Assembly: GCA_016213325.1 (NCBI GenBank)
Contig: JACRAY010000010.1
Coordinates: forward strand, 1 to 64,000
Reading direction: 5' to 3'
Length of the DNA stretch: 64,000 nucleotides
Source of the DNA: Burkholderiales bacterium
GTDB taxonomy: Bacteria > Pseudomonadota > Gammaproteobacteria > Burkholderiales > Burkholderiaceae_C
This document shows positions 1 through 12,373 of this stretch, in pieces (the stretch's first letter is position 1; each line of letters begins with the position of its first letter). Both the position numbers and the translations under genes were made by a program. Under the pieces are notes generated by a model that worked only from the letters and a program-made list of their open reading frames with translations, had not been told where the DNA came from and ran no database searches.

Positions 1-575
<575 letters not shown>

Positions 576-770
576 GATCTTGAATTTTGCTCATAGGAAT
601 CGAAGTGAACTTCACTTCTTTTCGTAGAGCGTTTGATTTGTTCTGTTGAACTTGGCAATCGCCATCAAACGCCCACGCTTATCGGCTGTATATTTTTAAC
701 GAACCTGCCGGCTGGTGGGGCGTTGCGCCTTCCCTTTCAGCTGCTTTCGCTGCGATCAGCGAAGCCTTGA

Positions 771-800
771 ATTATCGCAGTTTTTTAGAAGACCTGTCAA
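771..800 (-). promoter_or_regulatory. rRNA operon promoter (proximal): TTGACA - 18 bp - GATAAT
   Basis: Minus strand TTGACA (795-800) and GATAAT (771-776) upstream of 16S. Confidence 0.65.
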
Positions 801-869
801 CTTCTGGGGTTTCTACCGATTCGCTGCGTCGCTGTTTAGTGCTTCGCGTCGTTTTCAGCAGAGCCTTGA

Positions 870-899
870 ATTCTATACCAGTTTTTTCCACCTGGTCAA
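870..899 (-). promoter_or_regulatory. rRNA operon promoter (distal): TTGACC - 18 bp - TAGAAT
   Basis: Minus strand TTGACC (894-899), TAGAAT (870-875), followed by TCAAGGCT..GCTGA shared with the proximal promoter. Confidence 0.6.
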
Positions 900-1044
900 C
901 TCAAGGCACCTTTTTTGCCCCTTCCGTTGTTGCCTGCCGCACCTGGCGCTTTCGCGTTCGGCTGCTGCATTCATCAGCGGAGCCCAAGACTATAACACCA
1001 TTTTTCGGGGCCCTGGCCGGGGGTGCGGATCTTTCAGGATTCGG

Positions 1045-3318
1045 TCAGGCAGCCAACGGCAGCGTGCGATGCCGCTGGCCCGTCAGTGCAAACAACGCGT
1101 TCGCGACCGCCGGTGCCAGTGGCGGCACGCCGGGCTCGCCCACGCCGCCCGGCGCACGCTGGCTCGGCACGATCCATGTGTGCACCTGCGGGGCCGCTGC
1201 CAGACGGACCAGCGGATAGCCGGGGAAGTTCCCCTGCTGCACCACGCCGTCCAGCACTTCGATGCGGCCGTGCAGGGCCGCCGAGAGCGCGAACACCACC
1301 GAGCTTTCCATCTGCTGGGCCACGATCATCGGGTTCACCACCACGCCGCAATCGATCGCACAGTCGACCCGATGCACCCTGGGGCGGCCGCTCTCCAGGG
1401 ACACCTCGGCCACTTGCACAACGATGCTGCCGAACGACTCCTGCAGCGCCACGCCGCGCGCGCGGCCCGCGGGCAGCGGGCCGCCCCAAGCCGACTTGGC
1501 CGCGGCCAGCTCCAGCACCGCCAGGTGCCGCGGCGCCTCGGCCAGCAGTTGCCGCCGGAGAGCCACCGGGTCGATGCCATTGGCGGCCGCCAGCTCATCG
1601 ATGAAGCTCTCCGAGAAGAAGGCGTTGTGCGAGTGCCCGACCGAGCGCCAGTACCCCACGGGCAGGCCCGAGTCGGTTGCCACGTGGCTCATCCGCTGGT
1701 GCGCGATGCCATAGGGCAGGTCGAACAGGCCTTCGGCTGCCGTCTTGTCCGGCATGCCACCGAGCGCTGTGAGTTCCGGCAGTGCACGCCGCAGGTACCC
1801 CGGCGTGATGGCATCGCCTGCCGAGCGAATCTGCAGCCCCACCAAGCGGCCCTTGCCGTCCAGCGCTCCGCGCAATTGCGCCACCTGCATCGGCCGGTAG
1901 TAGTCGTGCGTCATGTCCTGCTCGCGCGGCCAGATGAGCTGCACCGGTGCCCCGCCGCAGTCCATTGCCACGCGCACGGCGAAGGCCGCGTAGTCCACCT
2001 CGAGCCGGCGCCCGAAACCGCCACCGAGCAGCGTGACGTGCACCTTGACGTTCCCGGGCGGCACGCCGGCGATGCGCGCCGCCACCGCGCGGCACATTTG
2101 CGGCACCTGGGTCGGCACCCAAAGCTCCACCTGGCCGCCATCCACGCGCGCCGTGCAGTTCATCGGCTCCATCGTGGCGTGCGCCAGGTAGGGGGCGCTG
2201 TACCAGGCCTCGAGCACGCGCGCCGCGCTGCGCTCCGCTTCCTCGACTGCGCCTTGCCGGTGGAACACCGTCGCCGGGCCGGCCGTCACAGCCTCATGCA
2301 GGGCGGCAGCGATGCGCCGCGTGTCCGGCAAGGCGCCCGGCCGCGCGCCCCACACCACCTCCACCTTCCGGGCCGCTTCATCCGCCTGCCAGTAGCCATC
2401 GGCCACCACTGCGAACCCGGCCGTGGAGCCGGCGTAAGCAGGCAGCATCACGATGCGCTCGACGCCCGGCATCGCCAAGGCGGCAGCGGCATCGATGCGC
2501 GCAGGCGAACCACCGAGCACGGGTGCCAGCCGGAGCACGGCCACCTTCATGCCGGGCAGGCGCACGTCGATCCCATACCGCGCCGAGCCGTCCACCTTGG
2601 CGGGCACGTCGAGCCTGGGCAAGGGCCGGCCGATCACCCGCCACTCTTTCGGGTTCTTCAGCCGCACGTCGCCCGGCGGTGTGCTGGCGGCAAAGCGCGC
2701 CAGCTCGCCATAGCCGGCGAATCGGCCCGAAGGATGCGAGACGACGCCGTCAGACACCCGCAGTTCCTGCAGCGGAAGCCGCCATTGCAGCGAGGCGGCG
2801 CCCAGCAGGGTCGCGCGCGCCGTCGCCGCTGCGGTGCGGATCACTTCCCACGTGTCGATCACGCTGCTCGAACCGCCGGTGGCGTTGATGCCGAGCTCAC
2901 GCCCGAGCTTGCCGGTGAGCCATTGCGACGCCCTCACGACCCGTCCGTAGCCGTCGGCCTGCTCTTCGTGCCTGGGGTGGATGAACGGCAGGCTGGCAAT
3001 GAACCGGTGCACGTTGCCATAGATCGCGTCGCTGCCGGCCTGCTCGACCTGCACGCTCGCGAGCGGCACGTCCAGCTCTTCAGCCGCCAGCATCGCCAGC
3101 GCGGTGTGCACGCCCTGCCCCATCTCGCTGCGCGGCATGGCCAGCACCACGCCGCCTTCGCGGGTGACCTTGATCCAGCCATTGAGCGCGAAGTCCGTTT
3201 CGCCGACCGGCCACAAGGCCGCCGAACCGATACGCGAGCGCTGCGGCATCACGCCCCAGCCCACCACCAGCGCGCCGGCCGCACCGGCAGCGGCCACTAG
3301 CCAGCCGCGCCGCCTCAC
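1045..3318 (-). CDS. Xanthine dehydrogenase family molybdopterin-binding subunit (isoquinoline 1-oxidoreductase beta-like)
   Basis: ORF with GGGFGRR, molybdopterin-binding-type motifs; likely GTG start at 3318 overlapping (GTGA) the upstream 2Fe-2S gene stop. Confidence 0.88.
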   Translation of the reverse strand: MRRRGWLVAAAGAAGALVVGWGVMPQRSRIGSAALWPVGETDFALNGWIKVTREGGVVLAMPRSEMGQGVHTALAMLAAEELDVPLASVQVEQAGSDAIYGNVHRFIASLPFIHPRHEEQADGYGRVVRASQWLTGKLGRELGINATGGSSSVIDTWEVIRTAAATARATLLGAASLQWRLPLQELRVSDGVVSHPSGRFAGYGELARFAASTPPGDVRLKNPKEWRVIGRPLPRLDVPAKVDGSARYGIDVRLPGMKVAVLRLAPVLGGSPARIDAAAALAMPGVERIVMLPAYAGSTAGFAVVADGYWQADEAARKVEVVWGARPGALPDTRRIAAALHEAVTAGPATVFHRQGAVEEAERSAARVLEAWYSAPYLAHATMEPMNCTARVDGGQVELWVPTQVPQMCRAVAARIAGVPPGNVKVHVTLLGGGFGRRLEVDYAAFAVRVAMDCGGAPVQLIWPREQDMTHDYYRPMQVAQLRGALDGKGRLVGLQIRSAGDAITPGYLRRALPELTALGGMPDKTAAEGLFDLPYGIAHQRMSHVATDSGLPVGYWRSVGHSHNAFFSESFIDELAAANGIDPVALRRQLLAEAPRHLAVLELAAAKSAWGGPLPAGRARGVALQESFGSIVVQVAEVSLESGRPRVHRVDCAIDCGVVVNPMIVAQQMESSVVFALSAALHGRIEVLDGVVQQGNFPGYPLVRLAAAPQVHTWIVPSQRAPGGVGEPGVPPLAPAVANALFALTGQRHRTLPLAA

Positions 3319-3767
3319 GCCTTCACCCCGGCGGCCCGCTTGATGGCCGCGCGCACACGCTGGTAAGTGCCGCAGCGGCACAGGTTGGTCATCGCCTCGT
3401 CGATGTCGGCATCGGTCGGTTTGGGCTTCTTCTCCAGCAAGGCGGCCGCGGCCATGAGCATGCCGCTCTGGCAATAGCCGCACTGCGGTACCTGCTCGGC
3501 AATCCAGGCGGCCTGCAACGCGTGCGGCTTGCCGGGCGCGCCCAGCCCTTCGATGGTCTGGATGCGCTTGCCGGCCACGGCCGACACGGGCACGACGCAC
3601 GAACGCACCGCCTGAGCGTCGATGCGCACGGTGCAGGCGCCGCAGGCCGCAACGCCGCAGCCGAACTTCGTGCCGGTCATGCCCAGCACGTCGCGCAGCA
3701 CCCACAGCAGCGGCATCCGCCCGTCCACCTCGGCGTGCACGACCCGGCCGTTGACGTTCAGCTCCAC
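3315..3767 (-). CDS. (2Fe-2S)-binding protein, small subunit of molybdenum hydroxylase
   Basis: [12 protein letters not shown] and CGYCQSGM ... CRCGTY cysteine motifs; GTG start at 3767 preceded by GAGAGGG. Confidence 0.92.
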   Translation of the reverse strand: MELNVNGRVVHAEVDGRMPLLWVLRDVLGMTGTKFGCGVAACGACTVRIDAQAVRSCVVPVSAVAGKRIQTIEGLGAPGKPHALQAAWIAEQVPQCGYCQSGMLMAAAALLEKKPKPTDADIDEAMTNLCRCGTYQRVRAAIKRAAGVKA

Positions 3768-3865
3768 GTGGTTCCCTCTCCTCGACGGGAAAGCCACTAT
3801 AGCCAAGGCATCCGCGCCAAGCCGTTGCATTTGGTACGCCGGCGACCAGCGGACAATCCCCCCCA

Positions 3866-5734
<1,869 letters not shown>

Positions 5735-5806
5735 CCTGCGTCCTGCACCGACTGCCGGGTACCGCCGACCTTGCCGCCTCGGCCGCGCGGCGAGAGTGTC
5801 GACACC

Positions 5807-7450
5807 ATGCGCACCGCCCACCCCCTCGCCGCCTTCTGGCGCTGGCTGCTGGTCGCAGCCTTCCTTGGCGGGGCCGGCGGTTGCGCCGGTTTGCCGGCCA
5901 ACACGCAACGCACGGCCAGCACGGCCTTCGGGCAGCCCGAAGCCACGGCCCTCGGCCGACTCGTGCAGGCGCGCCGCGCGCAGGTGCAGGCACGCAGCGA
6001 CTCGGCCTTCAAGCTCATCGACAGCGTCGACCTCGCCTACTCGAGCCGGCTCGCGCTGGTCGAGCAGGCCGAGAGGTCGCTCGACCTGCAGTACTACGCC
6101 ATCCACGCCGATGCCAGCACCGAAACGCTGCTGCAGGCGATCCGCGCTGCGGCGCGGCGCGGCGTGCGGGTGCGCATCCTGCTGGACGACTTCAACTCGG
6201 TGGGCGAGGACGCGCAGGTGCTGCGCCTGGCCTTCGAGCGCAACATCGAAGTGCGCCTGTTCAATCCGCTGCCGGGTCCGCGCAACAACCTGGCCGGCCG
6301 CGTGATCGCCTCGCTGCACGACATCCCGCGCATCCAGAAGCGCATGCACAACAAGCTCTTCATCGCCGACAACGCGTGGGGCATCACCGGCGGGCGCAAC
6401 CTGGGCGACCGCTTCTTCGGCACCGGCGACAAGATCAACTTCCTGGATCTCGACGTGATGGCCACGGGCAGCGTCGTGCGGGCGATGTCGGCCAGCTTCG
6501 ACCGCTTCTGGAACGACGAGCTGGCCTACCCGGTCCAGTCGTTGCTGGACCCGCAGGACCTGGACAAGCTGCGCGCGCTGCCGGGCGGCGGCGAGACGGC
6601 CGACGGATCGCGCGCCGCGCCGCACGCCGGCAGCGCGACGGCTCGCGACCCAGGCACGGTGCTGCCCACGATCACCGCCGACGAGGCGCGCGCCGCTCGC
6701 CGCTCGCCGCTCGACCTGGGCACCGTTGCGCTGGTGTGGGCGCCATCGGCATTCCTGGTGGACGAGCCGGGCAAGGTCGCACCGGGGGACGACGAGGCCG
6801 ACGCGGGCGAGACCGTCGTCGACGGGCTGCTGTCGCTGATGCAGGCCGCGCAGCGCGAAGTGCTGATCGTGTCGCCCTACGTGGTGCCCGGCCCCCGCAT
6901 GATGCAGGTCTACCGGCAGCTGCGCGAGCGCGGCGTGCGCGTGCGCATGCTGACCAACTCGATGGCGTCCAACGACGCGCCAGCCGCCCACGCCGGCTAC
7001 CTGCGCTACCGCAAGGACCTGTTGGCTGCCGGCGTGGAGCTGCACGAGATGCGCGCCGACCCGCAAGCGGTGCAAGTCTTGTCGGGCAGCGGCGTGGCAG
7101 GCTCGAAATCCGCGAAGTCGCGCGCCAGCCTGCACACCAAGGCCGTGATCATCGACGGGCGGCTCGCCGTGATCGGCTCGATGAACCTGGACCTGCGGTC
7201 GCAGAAGCAGAACAGCGAGGCGGCGCTCGTGATCCGCAGTGCCGCGCTGTGCTCGGAGGTGGCGCGCGATGTCGAGGCCACGCTCGCATCGGCCGCCTAC
7301 CGGCTCGAGCTGCAGCCCGGCGGCCAGCTCGCCTGGCGTGCACCCCCGGGGGCTCCGTTCAAGGACGGGCGTAACGAGCCGGGAGCCGGCGCCAAGGCGC
7401 GGCTGGTGGTCGGGCTGCTCGGCCCGTTCGCACCGGAAGAGATGCTCTGA
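5807..7450 (+). CDS. Phospholipase D family protein (cardiolipin synthase-like lipoprotein)
   Basis: Two HxK motifs (HNKLFIAD, HTKAVIID) and N-terminal lipobox-like GGCAG. Confidence 0.88.
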   Translation: MRTAHPLAAFWRWLLVAAFLGGAGGCAGLPANTQRTASTAFGQPEATALGRLVQARRAQVQARSDSAFKLIDSVDLAYSSRLALVEQAERSLDLQYYAIHADASTETLLQAIRAAARRGVRVRILLDDFNSVGEDAQVLRLAFERNIEVRLFNPLPGPRNNLAGRVIASLHDIPRIQKRMHNKLFIADNAWGITGGRNLGDRFFGTGDKINFLDLDVMATGSVVRAMSASFDRFWNDELAYPVQSLLDPQDLDKLRALPGGGETADGSRAAPHAGSATARDPGTVLPTITADEARAARRSPLDLGTVALVWAPSAFLVDEPGKVAPGDDEADAGETVVDGLLSLMQAAQREVLIVSPYVVPGPRMMQVYRQLRERGVRVRMLTNSMASNDAPAAHAGYLRYRKDLLAAGVELHEMRADPQAVQVLSGSGVAGSKSAKSRASLHTKAVIIDGRLAVIGSMNLDLRSQKQNSEAALVIRSAALCSEVARDVEATLASAAYRLELQPGGQLAWRAPPGAPFKDGRNEPGAGAKARLVVGLLGPFAPEEML

Positions 7451-7453
7451 GCT

Positions 7454-8899
7454 TCAGAGCTGCTTCACGATCTCCGAGTACTTCTTCCAGAACGCCGCAT
7501 CCTGCGTGGTCGCGAAATTGATGCGCATCAGTGTGCTGGGACTGCGCTCGGCATGGAACAGCGCACCGGGCGCCAGCAGGTAGCCTTCGTCCAGCATGCG
7601 CTGCGCCAGCGTGTCGGTGTCCACGCCGGTGTCGACCCAGCCGAACAGCCCGGCCGGCTCTGCCACGAAACGGCAGCCTGCGTGGGTGGCCAGCTTCACG
7701 CTGCGCCCGCGCGCCACGTCCAGCCGCGTGCGGATGCGCTCGGCGTGGCGGCGCAACTGGCCCTGTTCGATGCACAGGGCCAGCGCTTTCTCCAGCAGCG
7801 CCGGCGTCGTCAGGGTGGCGAGCAGCTTGGTGTCCAGCAGCTGTTCGACCAGGGCGCTGGGCGCGGCCAGGAAGCCGATGCGCCAGTTGGGCGCCAGGAT
7901 CTTCGCGAAGCCGCTCACGTAGATGGTGCGCTGCAGGCCGTCCAGCGCGCACAGGCGTGGCGCGTGCTCCGGCGCCAGGTGGCTGTAGGTGTCGTCCTCG
8001 ACGATGTGGAAGTCGTACTGGTTCGCCAGCTGCAGCACGCGGTGCGCGCTGCCCGGTGTCAGGCAGTAGCTGGTGGGGTTGTGGAACACGCTCACGCTCA
8101 CGTACAGCTTGGGCCGGTGCAGCTCGCAGTAGCGTGCCATCACCTCCAGGTCGGGCCCGTCGGCGCGGCGCGGCACCGGCAGCAGCCGCATGCCCAGCGC
8201 GTTGAGCCGCGCGAATTCGACGGCCCAGCCGGGCTCTTCCACCATCACCGGGTCACCGGGGCGTAGCAGCGTGCGGCTCACGATATCGAGCGCGTGCGTG
8301 GCGCCGACTGACGTGATGATCTGATCGGCCGTGGCCGGTACGTTGAGTGCTGCAAGCTTGTTGGCAAGCGCCCGGCGCAGGCCGGTGTCGCCCATCGGTT
8401 CGCCATACTGCAGCGAGAAGTCCTGCAGCGCCCGCGTGCCCGTCACCTTGCGCACGGCAGCCGGCATGAAGGTGGACTCCAGCCACTCGGGCGGGAACAC
8501 GCCCATGCCCGGTTGCGGCTTGTTGCTGACTTTGTGGAACATGCCGCGGATCAGCGAGGTGGCGTTCAGCGGCGCCGGCCCGCGCCGCGCGGCCAGCCGC
8601 CAGTCCGCAGGGTCGGCCGGCTGCGAACCCCTGGCGTCGGGCGGAGGCGGTTCGTCGCGCCGCACCGAGGGCGCCTCGCGCACGAAGAAACCGCGGTTCT
8701 TGCGCGCTTCGACCAGTCCCTGCGCGAGCAGCTGGTCGTAAGCCGCCACCACCGTCGCCGGGCTCACGCCATGCTGCAACGCGCATTGACGCACCGAAGG
8801 CAGCCGCGAGCCGGGTGCCATGAGCCGGCTGCGGATGCGCTCGCCGAAACGGTCGGCCAGCTGCTCGGTGAGCGAACGCGTCGATGTCCTCATCAGCAT
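7454..8899 (-). CDS. MocR/GntR-type regulator with aminotransferase class I domain
   Basis: N-terminal wHTH (LPSVRQCALQHGVSPATVVAAYDQL) fused to PLP aminotransferase fold domain. Confidence 0.92.
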   Translation of the reverse strand: MLMRTSTRSLTEQLADRFGERIRSRLMAPGSRLPSVRQCALQHGVSPATVVAAYDQLLAQGLVEARKNRGFFVREAPSVRRDEPPPPDARGSQPADPADWRLAARRGPAPLNATSLIRGMFHKVSNKPQPGMGVFPPEWLESTFMPAAVRKVTGTRALQDFSLQYGEPMGDTGLRRALANKLAALNVPATADQIITSVGATHALDIVSRTLLRPGDPVMVEEPGWAVEFARLNALGMRLLPVPRRADGPDLEVMARYCELHRPKLYVSVSVFHNPTSYCLTPGSAHRVLQLANQYDFHIVEDDTYSHLAPEHAPRLCALDGLQRTIYVSGFAKILAPNWRIGFLAAPSALVEQLLDTKLLATLTTPALLEKALALCIEQGQLRRHAERIRTRLDVARGRSVKLATHAGCRFVAEPAGLFGWVDTGVDTDTLAQRMLDEGYLLAPGALFHAERSPSTLMRINFATTQDAAFWKKYSEIVKQL

Positions 8900-9032
8900 G
8901 TCTGGGGCTTTCCGTGTATCGCCGAATCCGGCGGTACAGATGTCCAACTGATATGGGCAACTGTACTGGTTGTGTATTGGTCTCCAAGACTACAGTCGTT
9001 CGGATGAGAGCGCAACCCCGGATCCCCCCGCG

Positions 9033-9647
9033 ATGAGCGCCGCCGAGCTGGCGGCGCTGCTGGCGTTCTGCACTGCGATGAGCTTCTCGCCGGGGCCGAA
9101 CACCACGCTGTCCACCGCACTGGCCGCCAACCTCGGCCTGAAGCGGGCCTTGCGCTTCTGCGTGGCCGTGCCCACCGGTTGGACGATGCTGATGGTGGCC
9201 AGTGGGCTCGGGCTCGGCTCGCTGGTGCTCGGCGTTCCGGCGTTGCGCTGGGCCGTGACACTGATCGGCGTCGCGTACATGCTGTGGCTGGCATGGCGCC
9301 TGAGCCGCGCGGGCGAATTGGCCGAGGTGGACCGCAGCCGGCTGGACATCGGCTTCTGGCAAGGCGTCGGGCTGCAGTTCCTGAACATCAAGGCGTGGTT
9401 GCTCGCGCTGACGCTCACGGCAGGCTGGGTGGTGAACGCCGGCGGCCAGCCGGCGGCCAACCCGGGCGAACGCCTCGCCATCATCTGCGCGGTGATGGTG
9501 CTGTTCGCCTTCGCGAGCAACTTCACCTATGCGCTGGCCGGTTCGCTGCTGCGCAACTGGCTGTCGCAAGGACGGCGGCTGCTGTGGTTCAACCGCTTGC
9601 TGGCCCTGGTGCTGGTGGCCACCGCGGCCTGGATGATGACGGTATGA
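9033..9647 (+). CDS. LysE family translocator
   Basis: FSPGPNTTLSTALAANLG motif and hydrophobic TM pattern. Confidence 0.88.
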   Translation: MSAAELAALLAFCTAMSFSPGPNTTLSTALAANLGLKRALRFCVAVPTGWTMLMVASGLGLGSLVLGVPALRWAVTLIGVAYMLWLAWRLSRAGELAEVDRSRLDIGFWQGVGLQFLNIKAWLLALTLTAGWVVNAGGQPAANPGERLAIICAVMVLFAFASNFTYALAGSLLRNWLSQGRRLLWFNRLLALVLVATAAWMMTV

Positions 9648-10537
9648 AGCCGCAGGAGGCTCGCGGCCTGTGGCTGGGCCTGGCCGGCGTAGCGATCTTC
9701 GCGCTGACGCTGCCGATGACGCGCCTGGCCGTCGGCACGCCCGAAGCGCCGCAGATGTCGGGCGTGTTCATCGCGCTCGGCCGCGGCGCTGTTGCGGCGG
9801 CCCTGTCGGCCGCCTTCCTGCTCGCCACGCGCGCGCCCTGGCCGCGGCGCGAAGACTGGGGGCCCCTGGCCGTCACGTCCGCCGGCGTCGTGTTCGGTTT
9901 TCCCCTGCTGACCTCGGTGGCCATGCGCTACGTCGAGGCGGTGCACGCCAGCGTGATCGTCGGCGTGCTGCCGCTAGCCACCGCCGCCGCCGGCGCGTTG
10001 CTGCATCGGCAGCGCCCTTCGGCCGGCTTCTGGCTGTGCGCGGCTGCGGGCAGCATCCTCGTCGTCGGCTTTGCCCTGTCGAAGGCCGGCGCGGGAGCCG
10101 TGCCCCACGTCGCCGACCTGCTGCTGCTGGCCGCCATGCTGTGCGCCGCTGTCGGCTACGCCTGGGGCGCGCGCCTGTCGCAACGCATGGCCGCCGAGCA
10201 CGTGATCTGCTGGGCGCTGGTGCTGGCCCTGCCGCTCACGCTGCCGCTGGCATGGGCCACGCGCCCGCAAGCGCCGGTGGACGCCGCGGCGTGGTGGGGC
10301 TTCGGCTACGTGGCGGTGTTCTCGATGTGGCTCGGCTTCTTCGCCTGGTATCGCGCCCTGGCACTGGGTGGCACCGTGCGCGTGAGCCAGGTGCAACTGG
10401 TGCAACCCTTCCTCAGCATGCTGTTCGCCGTGCCGCTGCTCGGCGAGAGCCTCGATGCCCTGACCCTTGCCTTCGCGCTGGCGGTGATCGCCACCGTGTT
10501 CCTCGGCCGCCGCATGCCGGTGCGTGCCGCGGCCTGA
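9644..10537 (+). CDS. EamA/DMT family transporter
   Basis: Ten-TM-like hydrophobic ORF; ATGA overlap with previous gene. Confidence 0.88.
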   Translation: MKPQEARGLWLGLAGVAIFALTLPMTRLAVGTPEAPQMSGVFIALGRGAVAAALSAAFLLATRAPWPRREDWGPLAVTSAGVVFGFPLLTSVAMRYVEAVHASVIVGVLPLATAAAGALLHRQRPSAGFWLCAAAGSILVVGFALSKAGAGAVPHVADLLLLAAMLCAAVGYAWGARLSQRMAAEHVICWALVLALPLTLPLAWATRPQAPVDAAAWWGFGYVAVFSMWLGFFAWYRALALGGTVRVSQVQLVQPFLSMLFAVPLLGESLDALTLAFALAVIATVFLGRRMPVRAAA

Positions 10538-10562
10538 CCCCGTTTAACCGAGAGAGAGACCG

Positions 10563-11756
10563 ATGAAACTCAACGACCTGCAGCAGGCTTCCTGGACCCT
10601 GGCGCGCCGTGCCGAGCGGATGAACCCTTCCGTGATCCGCGAGATCCTGAAGGTCACGGAACGCCCGGGCATCATCAGCTTCGCCGGCGGCCTGCCGGCG
10701 CCCCGGACCTTTCCCGTCGCCGAGTTCGCCGACGCCTGCGCGCGCGTGCTGCGCGACGATGGCCGGGCTGCGCTGCAGTACTCCGCGAGCGAAGGCTACG
10801 CGCCCTTGCGTGAAGCCGTGGCCGACATGTTGCCGTGGAACGTGGATCCGGCGCACGTGCTGATCACCACCGGCTCGCAGCAGGGGCTGGACCTGGTGGC
10901 CAAGGTGCTGGTCGACGCGGGCAGCCGCGTCCTGGTCGAGACGCCCACTTACCTCGGCGCGTTGCAGGCCTTCACGCCGATGGAGCCCGAGATCGCGGGC
11001 GTCGCGAGCGATGCCGAAGGGCCGGATACGCAGGACCTGGCCCGCAAGGCCACCGGTGCGCGCTTCTTCTACGTGCTGCCGAACTTCCAGAACCCGACGG
11101 GCCGCATGATCTCCGAAGCGCGCCGCGCCGAACTCTCGACGCGTGCGGCCAGCCTCGGCCTGCCCATCGTCGAGGACAACCCGTACGGCGACCTGTGGTT
11201 CGACCAGCCGCCGCCGCTGGCGATCACCGCGCGCAACCCCGAAGGCTGCATCTACCTCGGCTCGTTCTCCAAGGTGCTGGCGCCCGGCCTGCGCCTGGGC
11301 TACGTGGTCGCACCGGCCGGCATCGCGCCGAAGCTGCTGCAGGCCAAGCAGGCGGCCGACCTGCACACCCCCACCTTCAACCAGCGCATCGTGGCTGAAG
11401 TCATCAAGGACGGCTTCCTCGAGCGCCACGTGCCGACCATCCGCGCGCTGTACAAGTCGCAGCGCGATGCCATGCTGGCTGCACTGGAGCGCGAGATGGG
11501 CGGCCTCGACGTGACATGGAACCGGCCGGACGGCGGCATGTTCCTGTGGGCCCGGCTGCCCGCGGGCCTGTCCGCCGCCGGGCTGCTGCCCCAGGCAGTG
11601 AATCGCGGCGTGGCCTTCGTGCCCGGCGCGGCTTTCTATGCCGATGAGGCCGACCCGCGCACGCTGCGCCTGTCGTTCGTGACGGCGAGCGTTCAGCAGA
11701 TCGACACCGGCATCGCGGCGCTGGCCGCCGCCGTGCGCGAAGCGCTGGGAAGCTAG
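10563..11756 (+). CDS. PLP-dependent aminotransferase (2-aminoadipate/class I type)
   Basis: PNFQNPTGR, SFSKVLAPGLRLGYV PLP-lysine motif. Confidence 0.92.
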   Translation: MKLNDLQQASWTLARRAERMNPSVIREILKVTERPGIISFAGGLPAPRTFPVAEFADACARVLRDDGRAALQYSASEGYAPLREAVADMLPWNVDPAHVLITTGSQQGLDLVAKVLVDAGSRVLVETPTYLGALQAFTPMEPEIAGVASDAEGPDTQDLARKATGARFFYVLPNFQNPTGRMISEARRAELSTRAASLGLPIVEDNPYGDLWFDQPPPLAITARNPEGCIYLGSFSKVLAPGLRLGYVVAPAGIAPKLLQAKQAADLHTPTFNQRIVAEVIKDGFLERHVPTIRALYKSQRDAMLAALEREMGGLDVTWNRPDGGMFLWARLPAGLSAAGLLPQAVNRGVAFVPGAAFYADEADPRTLRLSFVTASVQQIDTGIAALAAAVREALGS

Positions 11757-11758
11757 CC

Positions 11759-12373
11759 GTGCTGCGCATCTGGGGCCGGCTCTCGTCGATCAACGTGCGC
11801 AAGGTCGTCTTCGCTGCGCAGTTGCTGGGGCTCGAGTTCGAGCGCATCGACGCAGGCGCCGGCTTCGGCGTGGTGCAGACGCCGGACTACCGGGCCAAGA
11901 ACCCCAACTCGCTGGTGCCCTTGCTGGAAGACGGCGGCTTTGCGCTTTGGGAGTCCAACGTGATCGTGCGCTACCTGTGCGCGAAACACGGCCGGCTGTA
12001 CCCGCAGGGCCTGCGCGAGCGATTCGACGCCGAGCGCTGGATGGACTGGCAGCAGACCACGCTGAACCCGGCGGGGCGCGATGCGTTCATCCAGTTGATC
12101 CGCGTCGCAGCCGGCGGGCGAAGCAAGGAGAAGGTCGCCACCTCTGTCGCCGCGACCGAACCCCTGCTCGACATGCTCGACGCCCACCTGTCGCGCCAGC
12201 CTTTCATGGCGGGCGAGCAGTTCACCATGGCCGACATCCCCGTGGCCTGCGAGATCCATCGCTGGGCCGGCCTGCCGCTGGAACATCGTGCGCGGCCGCA
12301 CCTGGATCGCTGGTACACAGGCCTCCTGCAACTTCCCGCCGCTCGCGGGGCCCTGGACGTCCCCCTCTCATGA
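11759..12373 (+). CDS. Glutathione S-transferase family protein
   Basis: N-terminal thioredoxin-like fold with ALWESNVIVRYL motif; GTG start. Confidence 0.88.
   Translation: MLRIWGRLSSINVRKVVFAAQLLGLEFERIDAGAGFGVVQTPDYRAKNPNSLVPLLEDGGFALWESNVIVRYLCAKHGRLYPQGLRERFDAERWMDWQQTTLNPAGRDAFIQLIRVAAGGRSKEKVATSVAATEPLLDMLDAHLSRQPFMAGEQFTMADIPVACEIHRWAGLPLEHRARPHLDRWYTGLLQLPAARGALDVPLS

Noticed and set aside
715-3300. 861-aa plus-strand ORF
   Set aside because: Low-complexity Arg/His/Ala-rich shadow ORF antisense to the molybdenum hydroxylase genes; no domain features
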